From positions 147,594,555 through 147,658,554 of the forward strand of contig JASEVX010000003.1 in NCBI GenBank assembly GCA_031761405.1: 64,000 nt of DNA. Direction: 5' to 3'. Positions 35,320 to 46,201 of this stretch are shown piece by piece. The notes beneath the pieces were generated by a model. That model searched no databases and was not told the origin of the DNA. It saw only the letters and a list, made by a program, of their open reading frames with translations. The first letter of the stretch is position 1. The number at the start of each line of letters is the position of its first letter. The position numbers and the translations under genes are program-made. Source of the DNA: Serripes groenlandicus (taxonomy: Eukaryota > Mollusca > Bivalvia > Cardiida > Cardiidae).

Positions 35320-36460
35320 ACTTCTTCTCCTCAGTAACCGGTGGGTCAATTGGGATGAAACTTCACAGAAAGCATCCTCTCAATGACCTCACCAGATTTC
35401 CTTCAAATTTTTGGGATCCATGCAGAATTCTGGTTTCCATGGCAACGAAATGAAAAAAAAAATCAAAATTATTCTTCTCCCAAACTGGTTGGCCGATTTT
35501 CAAATAATTGTGTAGAAATGTTCCTTGGATGACCCTCTACCAGATTCCTTCAAGCCAAGTTGATTGATCGAAAAACATGGCCGCCAGGGGGGGGGGGGGG
35601 GTTATTTTGCCTTATATGGCTATAGGGAAAACTTAAAAAATCTTCTCCGACGAAAGTGTCAGACCAATTTTCAAATAATTTTGTAGAAATGTTCCTTGGA
35701 TGACCCTCTATCAGATTCCTTCAAGCCATGTTGATTGGTCGAAAAACATGGCCACCATGGGGGCGGGGCTATTTTGCCTTATATGGCTATAGGGAAAATT
35801 TAAAAAATCTTCTTCTCCGAAAGTGTCAGGCCAATTTTCAAATAATTTTGTAGAAATGATCCTTAAGTGACCCTCTATCAGATTCCTTCAAGCCATGTTG
35901 ATTGGTCGAAAAACATGGCTGCCAGTCGGCAGGGCTATTTTGCCTTATATGGCTATTAAAGTGAAAACTTAAAAGATCTTCTTCTCCCAAACTGGTTGGC
36001 AGATTTTCAAATAATTTTGTAGAAATACTCCTTGGATGACCCTCTATCAGATTCCTTCAAGCCATGTTGAATGGTCGAAAAACATGGCCGCCAGGAGGGG
36101 TGGGGCTATTTTTCCTTATATGGCTATAGTGAAAACTTAAAAAATCTTCTCCGAAAGTGTCAGGCAGATTTTCAAGTAATTTTGTAGAAATGTTCCTTAA
36201 GTGACCCACTATCCGATTCCTTCAAGCCATGTTGATTGATCGAAAAACATGGCCGCCAGTGGGCAGGGCTATATTGCATTATATGGCTATAATAAAGTGA
36301 AAACTTAAAAAATCTTCTCCTCCGAAAGTGTCAGGCAGATTTTCAAATAATTTTGTAGAAATGTTCCTAGGGTGACCCTCTATCAGATTCCTTCAAACCA
36401 AGTTGATTGGTCGAAAACTATGGCTGCCAGGGGGCGTAGCTTATATAGCTAAAGTGAAAA
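35320..36460 (+). repeat. tandem array 2 of copy B, about 168-bp units with internal hairpins
   Basis: Six good units start with CTTCTCC near 35472, 35641, 35810, 35978, 36145 and 36313, preceded by a degenerate unit. Each has TTTTCAAATAATTTTGTAGA, a CCTCTATCAGATTCCTTCAA block and the short hairpin GCCATGTT...AACATGGC. Unit 1 contains a run of 15 G at 35587-35601. The array ends in the Helentron-type terminus. Confidence 0.85.
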
Positions 36461-36504
36461 AAAATCAGGTGAGCGATTCCAGGGCCATCATGGCCCTCTT
36501 GTTT

Positions 36505-37481
36505 GGTAAAGTACATGAGACATTTACCAGTTGTGACTTTCTTTGAGGACAATCTTGATATTAAATGTGTTTAGCTACATTTTGAGACCTTATAGTTTTA
36601 ACTGGTAAAACACCTGGTCTAGCCAGGAGTTCTGAGTTCAAATCTCAGTGGGGAAAAAATGACACTGTAGCTAAATACATACAATTTAATCAATATCAGC
36701 ACAGCTTTTGTGATAATCCTTAATCCATCATGCAATATCCACAAGCAACTATTTATTTAAACAACAGCTGCTTTTAAACTACTTGACCAATTTTAACTGA
36801 ACTGCACAGAAATATTGGTGTCCTCTTTCAAAATGTATAAAAGAATAAATTCTGTGTTGAGTTCTGGAAACTACCCCATCAGAAAAGAAGTAAAGTGACA
36901 CAATGTTTAGATATTCTGGTATTTCTGTATAATTTGGCAGGAAAGTTACTTATGTAACCCTAAAAATATTCAAATCATATTGATTGGTTGAAAAATAGTA
37001 TCCGCATGAGAAAAGAAGCAAGTTGCTGGTATAATTTCAAAGTTATAACACTGTTGCATTAATTTTCCTTATGTGACCATCCATACAATTATTCAAGTCA
37101 TATTTATTAATTAAAAAACAATGTTGCCAGGCATCATCAGAGTTAGGCGTCTTGTTTCAAGATAATTTGGCTTCAAAAAACATTATGTTGCCCTTTCCAG
37201 AGTGGTTTAAGATCAATGCTAACAGGCGGTATCAAAAAGGGAGTTAAATAACCATTTTTTCTCTTAAACTGCATGTCTTATGTCAAGATAGTTTGGCAAA
37301 AAATGTTCTTTAATTTTAAAACCGGCTACATAAATTGTTCAACTTCAAGAGATATTGATTAGTTCAAAGCAATGCTGAAATGTGGCATCAGAAAAATGGT
37401 AAAATGACAAATCTAAAGGTTTTTCCTCTGCAACTGCTTGTCTGATTTCAAGTTCAGTTGGCAGAAATGGTTATTGTTTTT
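36505..37481 (+). mobile_element. older diverged fragment of the same Helentron-like family
   Basis: It contains a tRNA-like module (36593-36652) followed by degenerate units with TTGGCAGGAAAGTTACTTAT and TCAAATCATATTGATTGGTT, recognisable as decayed versions of array 2 in copy B. It is directly abutted by copy B on the left and interrupted by the next element on the right. No terminal hairpin is preserved. Confidence 0.45.
36593..36652 (+). other. tRNA-like (pol III A/B box) module, third copy
   Basis: TAGTTTTAACTGGTAAAACA followed by a B box in GAGTTCAAATCTCAG with a perfect five-base T-stem (CTGAG with CTCAG). It is the best T-arm of the three copies. There is no matching acceptor stem. 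Confidence 0.5.
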
Positions 37482-38529
37482 TATACGCCGCCGGAGGCGG
37501 TGGTATATTGGCGTCATCTTCTCCGTCTGTCCGTCCGTCCGTACGTCCGTCCGTCTGTACGTCCATTTCTTGTGAACGCAACTCCTCCTACGTTTCTGAC
37601 AGTATCTTTTCAAAACTTGGTCAATGTCATAACTATAATAATGTGTAGATGTGCATGAAGCGGCGATTTTCCGGTTCATTGATATTTGCAAGATTTATGT
37701 CCCTTGTAACTTAGTCTCTGTAGCTGATTGATATTGCAGCCTTGTGAACGCAACTCCTCCTATGTTTCTGACCGAATCTTTTCAAAACGTGGTCAATGTC
37801 ATGACTATAATGGGTAGATGTGCATGAAGCGGCGATTTTCCGGTTCATTGATTTTTGCAAGATTTATGTCCCTTGTAACTTAGTCTCTGTAGCTGATTGA
37901 TATTGCGGCTTGTGAACGCAACTCCTCCTACGTTTCTGACTGAATCTTTTCAAAACTTGGTCAATATCATTACTATAATGGGTAGATGTGCATGAAGCGG
38001 CGATTTTCCGGTTCAGCGATTTTTGAAATAGTTATGCATTTCGAAACTTAGTCTCTATAGCATATTCACTTGAGAACGCAACTCAAGTTTCCAAACAGGT
38101 AGAAGTGCATAAAGCAGGGATTATCCAGTAGAGTGATTTTTGCAAGGGTTATGATCAGAAGGAAAAAAGGATACATATCGACACTGCCATTTGACCTACT
38201 TTCATATCGGAAGCCTCTATAGGGTTCTATCTCTGTTTACATGTATCCTATTTTCTTCCTGACTGAAATAATTTGTTGAATGGGACATTAAGCTCCAACA
38301 AACCAATCCAATACTTTGTTTGCTGTTTCTTTTCCATTAAATGATTGTTTTACCATAATGGTAGTTTTGTGATTTTTTTTCATGAAATTACCATTTTTCG
38401 GTTCGGCCATTTGATAGAGATTCCAATGGTAGTCTTGTGATACATGTTAAAAGCAATACTTAAAAGGACCAATCTTGATCTTTATATTGTGTGGCGGCGT
38501 ATATTGTGGCGGCACTGGCACTCTTGTTT
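37482..38529 (+). mobile_element. second Helentron/pearl-like family: CGCCGCC-headed element ending CTCTTGTTT
   Basis: The 5' end TATACGCCGCCGGAGGCGGT forms a hairpin. A (GTCC)n tract follows at 37523-37565. Three to four tandem units of about 170 bp begin with TTGTGAACGCAACTCCTCCT at about 37570, 37741, 37910 and, degenerate, 38072. The 3' end has GTGGCGGCACTGGCAC, an imperfect hairpin, then TCTTGTTTC. The layout is the same as copy B but the sequence is unrelated apart from the terminal CTCTTGTTT. It interrupts the older fragment at 36505-37481. Confidence 0.6.
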
Positions 38530-38812
38530 CAAAATGTTGATGCATTTATCCAAAGACATATAAACATATTTTATATATGTTATTTAATGCATTTATTATG
38601 GCTATCAGGATATTCCCTCAAACTTAACAGTCATAATACCTTTTATGCTCTTTAAAGCTCTTAGGAAAATGTTCAATATTCACTGGTAAAAGTAGTCTTT
38701 GACATTCGGGAAGTATGTTGATCAGCTTGAACTTGAACTCTCTACCCCTGGGTGATTAAATATGTTGAGACTGAATGCACTTCCCGAAACTTTCTGAGGC
38801 TTTGCCTTAATT
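38530..38812. other. tail of the composite insertion, unclassified
   Basis: AT-rich DNA between the CGCCGCC-headed element and the resumption of the inverted-duplication arm at 38813. No terminal hairpin, repeat array or coding potential is visible. Confidence 0.4.
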
Positions 38813-39208
38813 CATATTAATTTAACAACAAAACATCTGTTTAATAGGATAATGCAATGTCAAAACAAAATTTTAATTCAAATCCTGGCTAGATATCTGA
38901 CATTTGCATTTGAAGGGAGACTTATTTGAAAACAACTTCTAATAACTGATATTTAAGAATACTTCAAATGAACAAGTCATTTAATAGAACATATCAAATT
39001 GCATTAATTAGGATGAAATAAGTGCATATATATGACACTAATATAATTCATAAAGTATGCTACTTGGTAAATAACTATTTACATATCTACATGTATTGTC
39101 CGTACTAAGAATTGTTGTCAAATTTGTGTATATTGTGAGTTGCTCTGAAGCATTGATTTGTATGTAATGTATATGTAATCAATGCCAATTTCATTTATAT
39201 TTCATTTG
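38813..39208 (+). repeat. left arm, segment 2, of the inverted duplication
   Basis: From AACAACAAAACATCTGTTTA on, this matches the reverse complement of about 56100-56465. It resumes exactly where segment 1 stopped when compared with the uninterrupted right arm. It ends at 39208 in TTTATATTTCAT, where a second insertion starts. The right arm carries about 290 bp extra (55805-56095) relative to this segment. Confidence 0.8.
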
Positions 39209-39703
39209 GAATTAAAAGGGATATTTATACAGGTTTGAGAATTTTTCTTCAATATATAATATAAAAGTCTTACAACAAAAATCCTTTTGGAAATTTGGTC
39301 AAAATTAACCATTTCAATTCTCCCTTTTCAACATACACCAAATCTGCAGCAGATGACTAATATGGAAAATCTCTTTACCGCCAACTCCAGAGTATGTAGG
39401 GAATGGATCGAATTATGCCTGCTCAAAAGACTCGCCGACAGGTCCTATTACAGAAGCGTCCGACCACTACCGGAAATTTGATTGTTTCTATGACCTTTGA
39501 TTGTTCTACAAAAACGACGGTTCATTATGTCTAACGAGCTGTGAAATCATAACAAACAACTGTCAAATATATAAACGAATGAAATTATTGTATAAATAAA
39601 TGTTAACACACATATATTTAATTGGCTGATATATATTACACGAGTCAATTTCGAGTTTTCTATCCACCTACTATGGTTGGATACTATTTACTATAACACT
39701 GTA
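39209..39703. other. left flank of the foldback inside the 2.5-kb insertion
   Basis: This DNA is absent from the right arm of the duplication, so it came in with or after the foldback. It includes a piece like the TTAA MITE (CTCCCTTTTCAACATACACC near 39320) and a 64-codon open frame with no recognised motif. Confidence 0.35.
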
Positions 39704-41316
39704 TATTATGGTGGCATATTACTGCCGTAAGATAACCAGTTAGTGTTTTGTAATATTAACTGGTTATCTAGTTAGGGTTTGCGAATTTCACTTAATAAGT
39801 AACATACTAACTAGTTAACTAGATAAGATTCGTGTTACCACCTATTTGATATTCTCGAAACGTAAGACGAAAACAGGCATGAAAGTGCCCAGAACTGACA
39901 CCAGTTACCTTTTCTTGCTGTAAAATAAGACTTAAACGACCATTAACGTACAAATGAAATCCTATATAGTTAACCACTTATTATGTCACATACTAACTGG
40001 TTAACTAGATAACATTCGTGTTACCAGTTATAAATAGATACTGCGGAGGTCCTTTGTATTTTTCCGCTATGGAAGTTGCAAGTTCATTTAGGAAAAATAC
40101 TAAGGACCACCGCAGTATCACTAACGTACAACTGAAATCCTATCTAGTGAACCACTTATTATGTCACATACTAACTGGTTAACTAGATAACATTCGTGTT
40201 ACCAGTTACAAATAGATACTGCGGAGGTCCTTTGTATTTTTCCGCTATGGAAGTTGCAAGTTCATTTAGGAAAAATACGAAGGACCTCCGCAGTATCACT
40301 AACGTACAACTGAAATCCTATCTAGTTAACCACTTATTATGTCACATACTAACTGGTTAACTAGATAACATTCGTGTTACCAGTTATAAATAAATACTGC
40401 GGAGGTCCTTTGTATTTTTCCGCTATGGAAGTTGCAAGTTCATTTAGGAAATATACGAAGGACCTCCGCAGTATCAATAACGTACAACTGAAATCCTATC
40501 TAGTTAACCACTTATTATGTCACATACTAACTAGTTAACTAGATAACATTCGTGTTACCAGTTACAAATAGATACTGCGGAGTTCCTTTGTATTTTTCCT
40601 TTGGACAGTTATCGATCCAAGGGGAAAACACAAAGGACCGCCGCAGTATCTATTTATAACTGGTAACACGAATCCTATCTAGTTAACCATATAGTAATAG
40701 ATACTGCGGAGGTCCTTTGTATTGTTCCTTTGGACAGTTATCGATCCAAAGGAAAAATACAAAGGACCTCCGCAGTATCTAGTTATAACTGGTAACACGA
40801 ATCCTATCCAGTTAACCACTTAGTACTAGATACTGCGGAGGTCCTTTGTATTTTTCCTTTGGACAGTTATCGATCCAAAGGAAAAATATAAAGGACCTCC
40901 GCAGTATCTATTTATAACTGGTAACACGAATCCTATCTAGTTAACCACTTAGTAATAGATACTGCGGAGGTCCTTTGTATTTTTCCTTTGGACAGTTATC
41001 GATCACGCGTTTATTGCGCAATACACGCGTGATCGATAACTGATAACACGAATGTGTTTCAGTTGTAAGTTAATGCTCGTGTACATCTTATTTCACAGCA
41101 TGGTAAGGTAACTGGTGGCAGTTCTGGGCACTTTCATGCCTGTTTTAGTCTTACGTTTCGAGAATATCAAATAAGTGGTAACACGAATCCTATCTAGTTA
41201 ACTAGTTAGTATGTTACTTATTAAGAGAAATTCGCAAACCCTAACTAGATATCCAGTTAATAATGTACAAAACATTAACTGGTTATCTTACGGCAGTAAT
41301 ATACCACCATATTATA
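39704..41316. mobile_element. foldback element of nested long hairpins, with terminal inverted repeats of about 230 bp
   Basis: The left end (39704-39933) and the reverse complement of the right end (41090-41316) match closely, starting at TATATTATGGTGG and including ATTACTGCCGTAAGATAACC and GGCATGAAAGTGCCCAGAAC. Between them lie six complete hairpins and one half hairpin headed by GATACTGCGGAGGTCC, at about 40037, 40215, 40392, 40571, 40700, 40829 and 40958. Hairpins 5 and 6 have stems of about 35 bp with a 10-base loop. Linkers contain ACTGGTTAACTAG-type palindromes. No open frame of note. The design fits a non-autonomous foldback transposon. Confidence 0.75.
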
Positions 41317-41708
41317 TAGATCTAGTAATAATATGATGTAATGCTTTGAATTTCATTTTGAATAATTGAAGTTTAGGTTTGTAAACTTCCGGGGTTAATT
41401 TTCTTACGAAAAAGTATATTTTGTATTCCCTTTATAGTACCGCAGTCGTTCATTAGCTAACTCTACTTGTATGTTTTGTTTGGGACATAGAGGGTAAATG
41501 ACGTCACGAATATTTTCAGAAAGTATCGAGACATTGCGATATGTAAACAATGGCCGCGCCCATGCTTCGCACCGATCAGCCCAAATAGTCATCTTTAAAT
41601 AGTAATATCTTCATTATTAGTTGTATGTTAATTAAATGCATAGTAAATAAATGTTCTTTAAGTCAATATTTTTCAATTCAAAGCGAGTTTTTTTCAGCCG
41701 AGCGTATT
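41317..41708. other. right flank of the foldback inside the 2.5-kb insertion
   Basis: Also missing from the right arm. It holds an unrecognised 62-codon minus-strand open frame (41404-41592) and AT-rich sequence; no inverted repeat partner was found for it in the left flank. Confidence 0.35.
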
Positions 41709-43283
41709 CCTTTAACATTTCTTTCAAACTTACTCTCAGGAAGAATGTAAAACTGAATGGACAAGGGCAATCCTGACCAGGCTGAACAAATGACTTTCAT
41801 TAGTCGCAAATTCATGAAGATGATATTACCATATATATATATAATTATATAGCATAACTCTACTTTAATTTCCTACGTTATGTACCATATATCATTGTGT
41901 TTGGATGCGGAACAGATAACAACCGCCAGGCCGATCTTTCATTATGTCGGCATCATGCAAATAGTGTACACCACCGCTGGATGGCGGCATTACAATGTAT
42001 TGAAAAGAAAAAAATACCCAATATATTTACAGACAGTCAGTTGCCTAAAATGAATAATGGTTTGAATAATGGTTTGAATACTGCTAGGAATATTTCATAG
42101 TAATGATCTACATATTATCACCGTATAAACAGAAGAATTACAGCATACAGCAGCATACATAAACCTAACAACTGATCAAGAACCTTCATCAAACTGCGTT
42201 TTTCTCATGGTTTAAAAAATATCTAGAATCATTGTTGCTTCTGGAGCTCAGTAGACAACAACATGAACAGCATTTCCAAGATCCTTCTTGTCATCTTATA
42301 CAAACCATTTTGATATAAGATCCATGATCTCAATCCATGTCAAAATCTAGATAGCCACTAAATTAGCAGTATTGTATATTTTGGTATCACATGACATTTG
42401 TTTTCGAAAGATGACTACTGTCACTGGTTAAACTATCACTTTATATTCAAACGTAAATTTCTCGGAAGCGTTGGTGACTAATTTTCCAATGGTTGAAATT
42501 AAGATCAGACTGAGATATGCGGGTTGATCTAGATCTACACTGGTTAGAAATGCCACTAACGTTGTTTTTCTATCCGGTCATATAATTGAAAATCGAAACT
42601 GAAAATGTGTTAAATTTGCTTTTAATGCATTGCACCGTATGTATTTTACCTTTATAAATAATCCATGTACATGAATGTAATTCTACGAAAATTGAAACCA
42701 AATTGTTTACGGCTTTCGAGAATGAAACACGCATCATAAACTGATTATATAATATATTATGTATCTTATTTTATAAATGCAGATTGATATAGTACATGCA
42801 GAATGAAACAAACATATTTCCAGGTCAACCTCCTGCAAGTGCAACACCCGTTGAGGAAATATTTCATAGTCAATCTGTCTTACAAATCACTTAAGCCATA
42901 ACGTAATATAGTTTAGTTGTGTACCTAATAGATTGAGGTCTTTTCTACTGTCTAGGGTGTTTTCGACACCCTAGACAAGTGTATATTACGATCTACCCGC
43001 ACATATATCATACTGTTGGTCCGAAGTATAACATAGGGTTATATAACCTATACACCTAGATGGGGATTAAATTGTATGGATTTGCAAGCTGATTCTCTAA
43101 CGCTCGCAAATACATACATAATTGAATAATAATGACACAAAACAAAGTATTTTGTATCCTCAATTTCAAGCGATTCACACGGTTTTATTTCATAGACTTT
43201 TGTTTTTCTATGACTACAAGTTCAAAACCTTATTGAGGGCTATGTTTTATTCAATTTACTTTTCGTAGATGCAGATAAACTTT
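41709..43283 (+). repeat. left arm, segment 3, of the inverted duplication
   Basis: Matches the reverse complement of about 54233-55775. Landmarks include AAGAATGTAAAACTGA, AACAGATAACAACCGCCA, GACAGTCAGTTGCCTAAA and AACCTTATTGAGGGCTATG. The match ends near GCAGATAAACTTT. Small differences include a tandem 14-bp duplication near 42053 and a 9-bp inverted insertion near 42968. Confidence 0.8.
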
Positions 43284-43450
43284 GTGACAAGAGGAAAACG
43301 TGCTCAAAACGAGTAATTACTCCTTTTGTCGCAATTATTTCAACTTCTTGCATTTATTATACCTTCATTTATAGAGATGTTTCATGTTTCTGCCTAGATT
43401 TGTTCAAAGTTGTCTACTGCAGATTTGTTGTATGTGGGAAAGGGTTTATT
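43284..43450. mobile_element. M3 MITE at the inner edge of the left arm
   Basis: GTGACAAGAGGAAAACGTGC, AAAGTTGTCTACTGCAGATT and TGTGGGAAAGGGTTTA. It starts where the inverted-duplication match ends, so it was not part of the duplicated unit. Confidence 0.55.
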
Positions 43451-44242
43451 CATGACTATCATAAGCAGCAGCTGTTTGTCTTGAACTATTCTGTATCAAA
43501 ACGATATTTATGATATTATGTAACTATATTATTATATTGTATCATATAACTATTTTATTATATAATATCATATAACTATATTGTTATATACTATCATATA
43601 ACATTCTAGAATACCATAGCATATGCTTAAACTCGTGTGCTTAGTTAATCGGAATGCATTCCAGTTGTAGGAATTCATCAAGATAAGGGTTTAAATTAAA
43701 AGATCCGATATTCGTGTATAAAGCCGCGCTCTCAGTCAAGCATCACAAACAAACCAATAATTAATCGCCAAAAACTACCCGGTTCTCATGCATCACATGA
43801 CTTTTGCAGAGTGATGCAGAATCCGCGTTCGTCAATCATCGAGTGTACTTTACATAATATATCGACTTTTATGGATTGGCTTAAAACTGCATGTAATTTG
43901 CATAATACTATCGTATCTATGAATTATGAGCAAAGACGACGACTAAAAAAATCATAATTGTACCCGTCCATGGCAAAAGGTACAAATTGACATTTCTGTA
44001 CATCTGCTGCGTCTTATCGGTATCTTCACGAGTTTAACGATGCTTCTTAACAGCTTGCATAAGACATATGTGAGCAGTGTAGATCTTGATCAGAATTTGC
44101 GGATACACAGGTTGAACTGAATCTGCACTGCTCCCAAAAATAGACTTATACCTGTTTACCATGGACAGGCACCTATCAGGTAAAAACACATTATATTTAG
44201 CCGCATCATTTTATTGTTAGTATATCTTGTTCTCTTTTTGGA

Positions 44243-44745
44243 ATGATTAAATGGGGTTTTATTTCAGTAATGATCACGTTGACATTCACATAACCATTTG
44301 GTTTTTGCCGGTGTTATATTACATACGCGCCAGTCTTTCCAAGAAACAGACTACCTTCCCACCTAGATATGAGCCGTTCCACGAGAAAACCAACATTATG
44401 GACTGTGCGTAATATATCGACCCAGATCAGCCTGTGAAACATTCCGTCTCAGGGGGATAGAGGTATAAAGTAATCACACCTGAAACAGAAAATCCACAGG
44501 AGGCGAAAAGTTTATGCCCGGATAAGTCTGCGATACATGCTTAGGCTTATCCGGGTCGATACTTTACGCACGGTCAATACTTTCTTTTTTTCATGGAACG
44601 GCTTGTGGTAGTCGACTATTGCGAGTCACAATGACTTTGATTAATCATCGGTAAAAATCAATAGCCGAGTCGATATTCGAACTCTCGACCACTGGATCGA
44701 AAACTCCCGTCGTTACCCACTATGCTGTCGCTACTCGATCCCCTG
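44243..44745 (-). mobile_element. SINE family 1 copy interrupted by an M2 palindromic element
   Basis: The SINE tail side is at 44243-44370 (GATTAAATGGGG, CAGTCTTTCCAAGAAACAGA) and the tRNA-like head side at 44605-44745 (ATATTCGAACTCTCGACCAC, GTCGTTACCCACTATGCTG). The 44371-44604 MITE lies between them. Confidence 0.6.
44371..44604. mobile_element. M2 palindromic MITE inside a SINE
   Basis: Starts GAGCCGTTCCACGAGAAAAC and ends CATGGAACGGCTT. It splits a family 1 SINE, giving a clear relative age. Confidence 0.75.
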
Positions 44746-44845
44746 TTAAAGAAATATAAATATCAAAAGACAACCAATATCAAAAACATTTAGTGCCACC
44801 TATCTTTGAGCTATGTGTGTAACTTAAACGAATATATATCTTATT

Positions 44846-44869
44846 GGAAGCCGCCAGGAGGCGGCTTCC
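44846..44869. repeat. perfect 10-bp-stem hairpin (GGAAGCCGCC)
   Basis: GGAAGCCGCC, then AGGA, then the exact complement. Its form resembles the 5' hairpins of the Helentron-like elements at 24653, 32669 and 37482, so it may mark the start of another, otherwise unrecognised element. Confidence 0.5.
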
Positions 44870-46201
44870 TGTAGGGATGCTTAGAAAGTTAGGGCAAGGA
44901 GAATATTTAGACCTGCCAGCGTGACCACATATCTTGATTTCTCTTTGTCCTTACTAAGTACATTAATTTAAGGTAATGACTTTTAAAACATCCCCTTTAC
45001 ACTCTATATATATACATGTGTGAGTTTTACAAATTAAACACAAAAGACAAAGGTCAGGCCAGTATATTAATTGAATGTATGAACATTTTTATTTAAGCGA
45101 AATTCATACTGTATCTAGTCTTAACAGTAAAACTGAAGTGGGTTACCCGCCTCAGACGCTTTATTAGTTCGATAGTATGTTAAAACGGGAACCGTAAACA
45201 AGAGAGGCGCGCGGTAAATGTTATCTGGTTCCTTACATGCTATTATATATTACGCAGTAATTATATGAAGAAGTGCAGACATGAACATATATAAACCACA
45301 GAAATATTTGTTTCAAGAAAATTTTGCCGTCTAGTTGAAATGTTAATGTTTATCAAACTTATTCATACGAATCACAAGAAAAAAATCCTAGAAGTACTTA
45401 ATCCCTTTAAGTAATTTGAAGTATACGCACAATTCAACTAAGTATTTTTCCCATTTGGTCTGACACCTTTGTCTAATAATACACATGTATGACGATTTAA
45501 ATAATTTGTTTAAAGGGAATACAAATATTTAACAGAGTTAAACAATTAAATACATGTTCAACAGCTAACAGTTTTCCACATACAACAACACATTTGGTAG
45601 AGGAAGTTCACGTTGTGCCGGGTTAGCTAGAAAATCGCAAATATTGGAAATATACTTATACACAAACGGACGTTTCTAATTTTAGTACACACAAGAACGG
45701 TTCATACTTAAATTTACTTTAACATGTTTGGTATATTGAAATGGGTTTTCCTGCGAGATTAACAGTCACAGCCTTGGTATGTTGAAATGAAAATTTGTTT
45801 ATTAGTTTATAAATTTTATATTCATACCTATACAGTAGGGTATCTATAAACAATTAATGAAATGTGTACACATTTATATTGGCTTTAAATTTAATTTTGA
45901 TGTTGTTACTAATTTAAATAATAGTTTTCATTCATATAATTTCAATGTTTGATCAATCTTATTCATATGAATCACAAGGTAAAACTCCTGGTATTGCTTA
46001 AAGGGAGGTAATTTGAAGTATACAACAGTCTTCAAAAGGATAAATATATCAGCATATTACCGTCTACAGTTGAAATTGTTCTAATGTTTGTGGATTTAAA
46101 TGTTCTTTTTTCTTATTTCTACATGTACAACGAAAAATAGCGGCTTCTCTTTGACACTTGCGTCAAACATTTGTCTTGTTGTTATCTTTGAGTAATATCT
46201 C
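44870..46201. other. AT-rich interval with a diverged internal duplication
   Basis: TTATTCATACGAATCACAAG with TAATTTGAAGTATAC (45360-45425) recurs as TTATTCATATGAATCACAAG with TAATTTGAAGTATAC (45960-46022), about 600 bp apart. Confidence 0.5.

Larger units (their letters stand above)
32669..36504 (+). mobile_element. Helentron/pearl-like non-autonomous element, copy B (complete-looking)
   Basis: The 5' end carries the same AATACGTGTG start and GCTCGAGCC hairpin as copy A and is inserted at the end of the LINE. In order it has a unique 5' block, tandem array 1 (33790-34585), a conserved core with a tRNA-like module (34591-35310), tandem array 2 (35320-36460), and a 3' terminus. The terminus is a perfect hairpin (AGGGCCA, TC, ATGGCCCT region at 36481-36497) followed by CTTGTTT. 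A 3' hairpin followed by CTTGT and internal tandem cores is the known layout of bivalve pearl elements, which belong to the Helentron group of Helitrons. No Rep/helicase ORF is present, so it is non-autonomous. Confidence 0.65.

Noticed and set aside
24653..36504. LTR retrotransposon with copies A and B as direct LTRs around the LINE
   Set aside because: The LINE has APE endonuclease and CR1-like ORF2 with no gag/protease/integrase, the two copies differ completely in their middles, and copy B ends in a hairpin plus CTTGTTT rather than CA.
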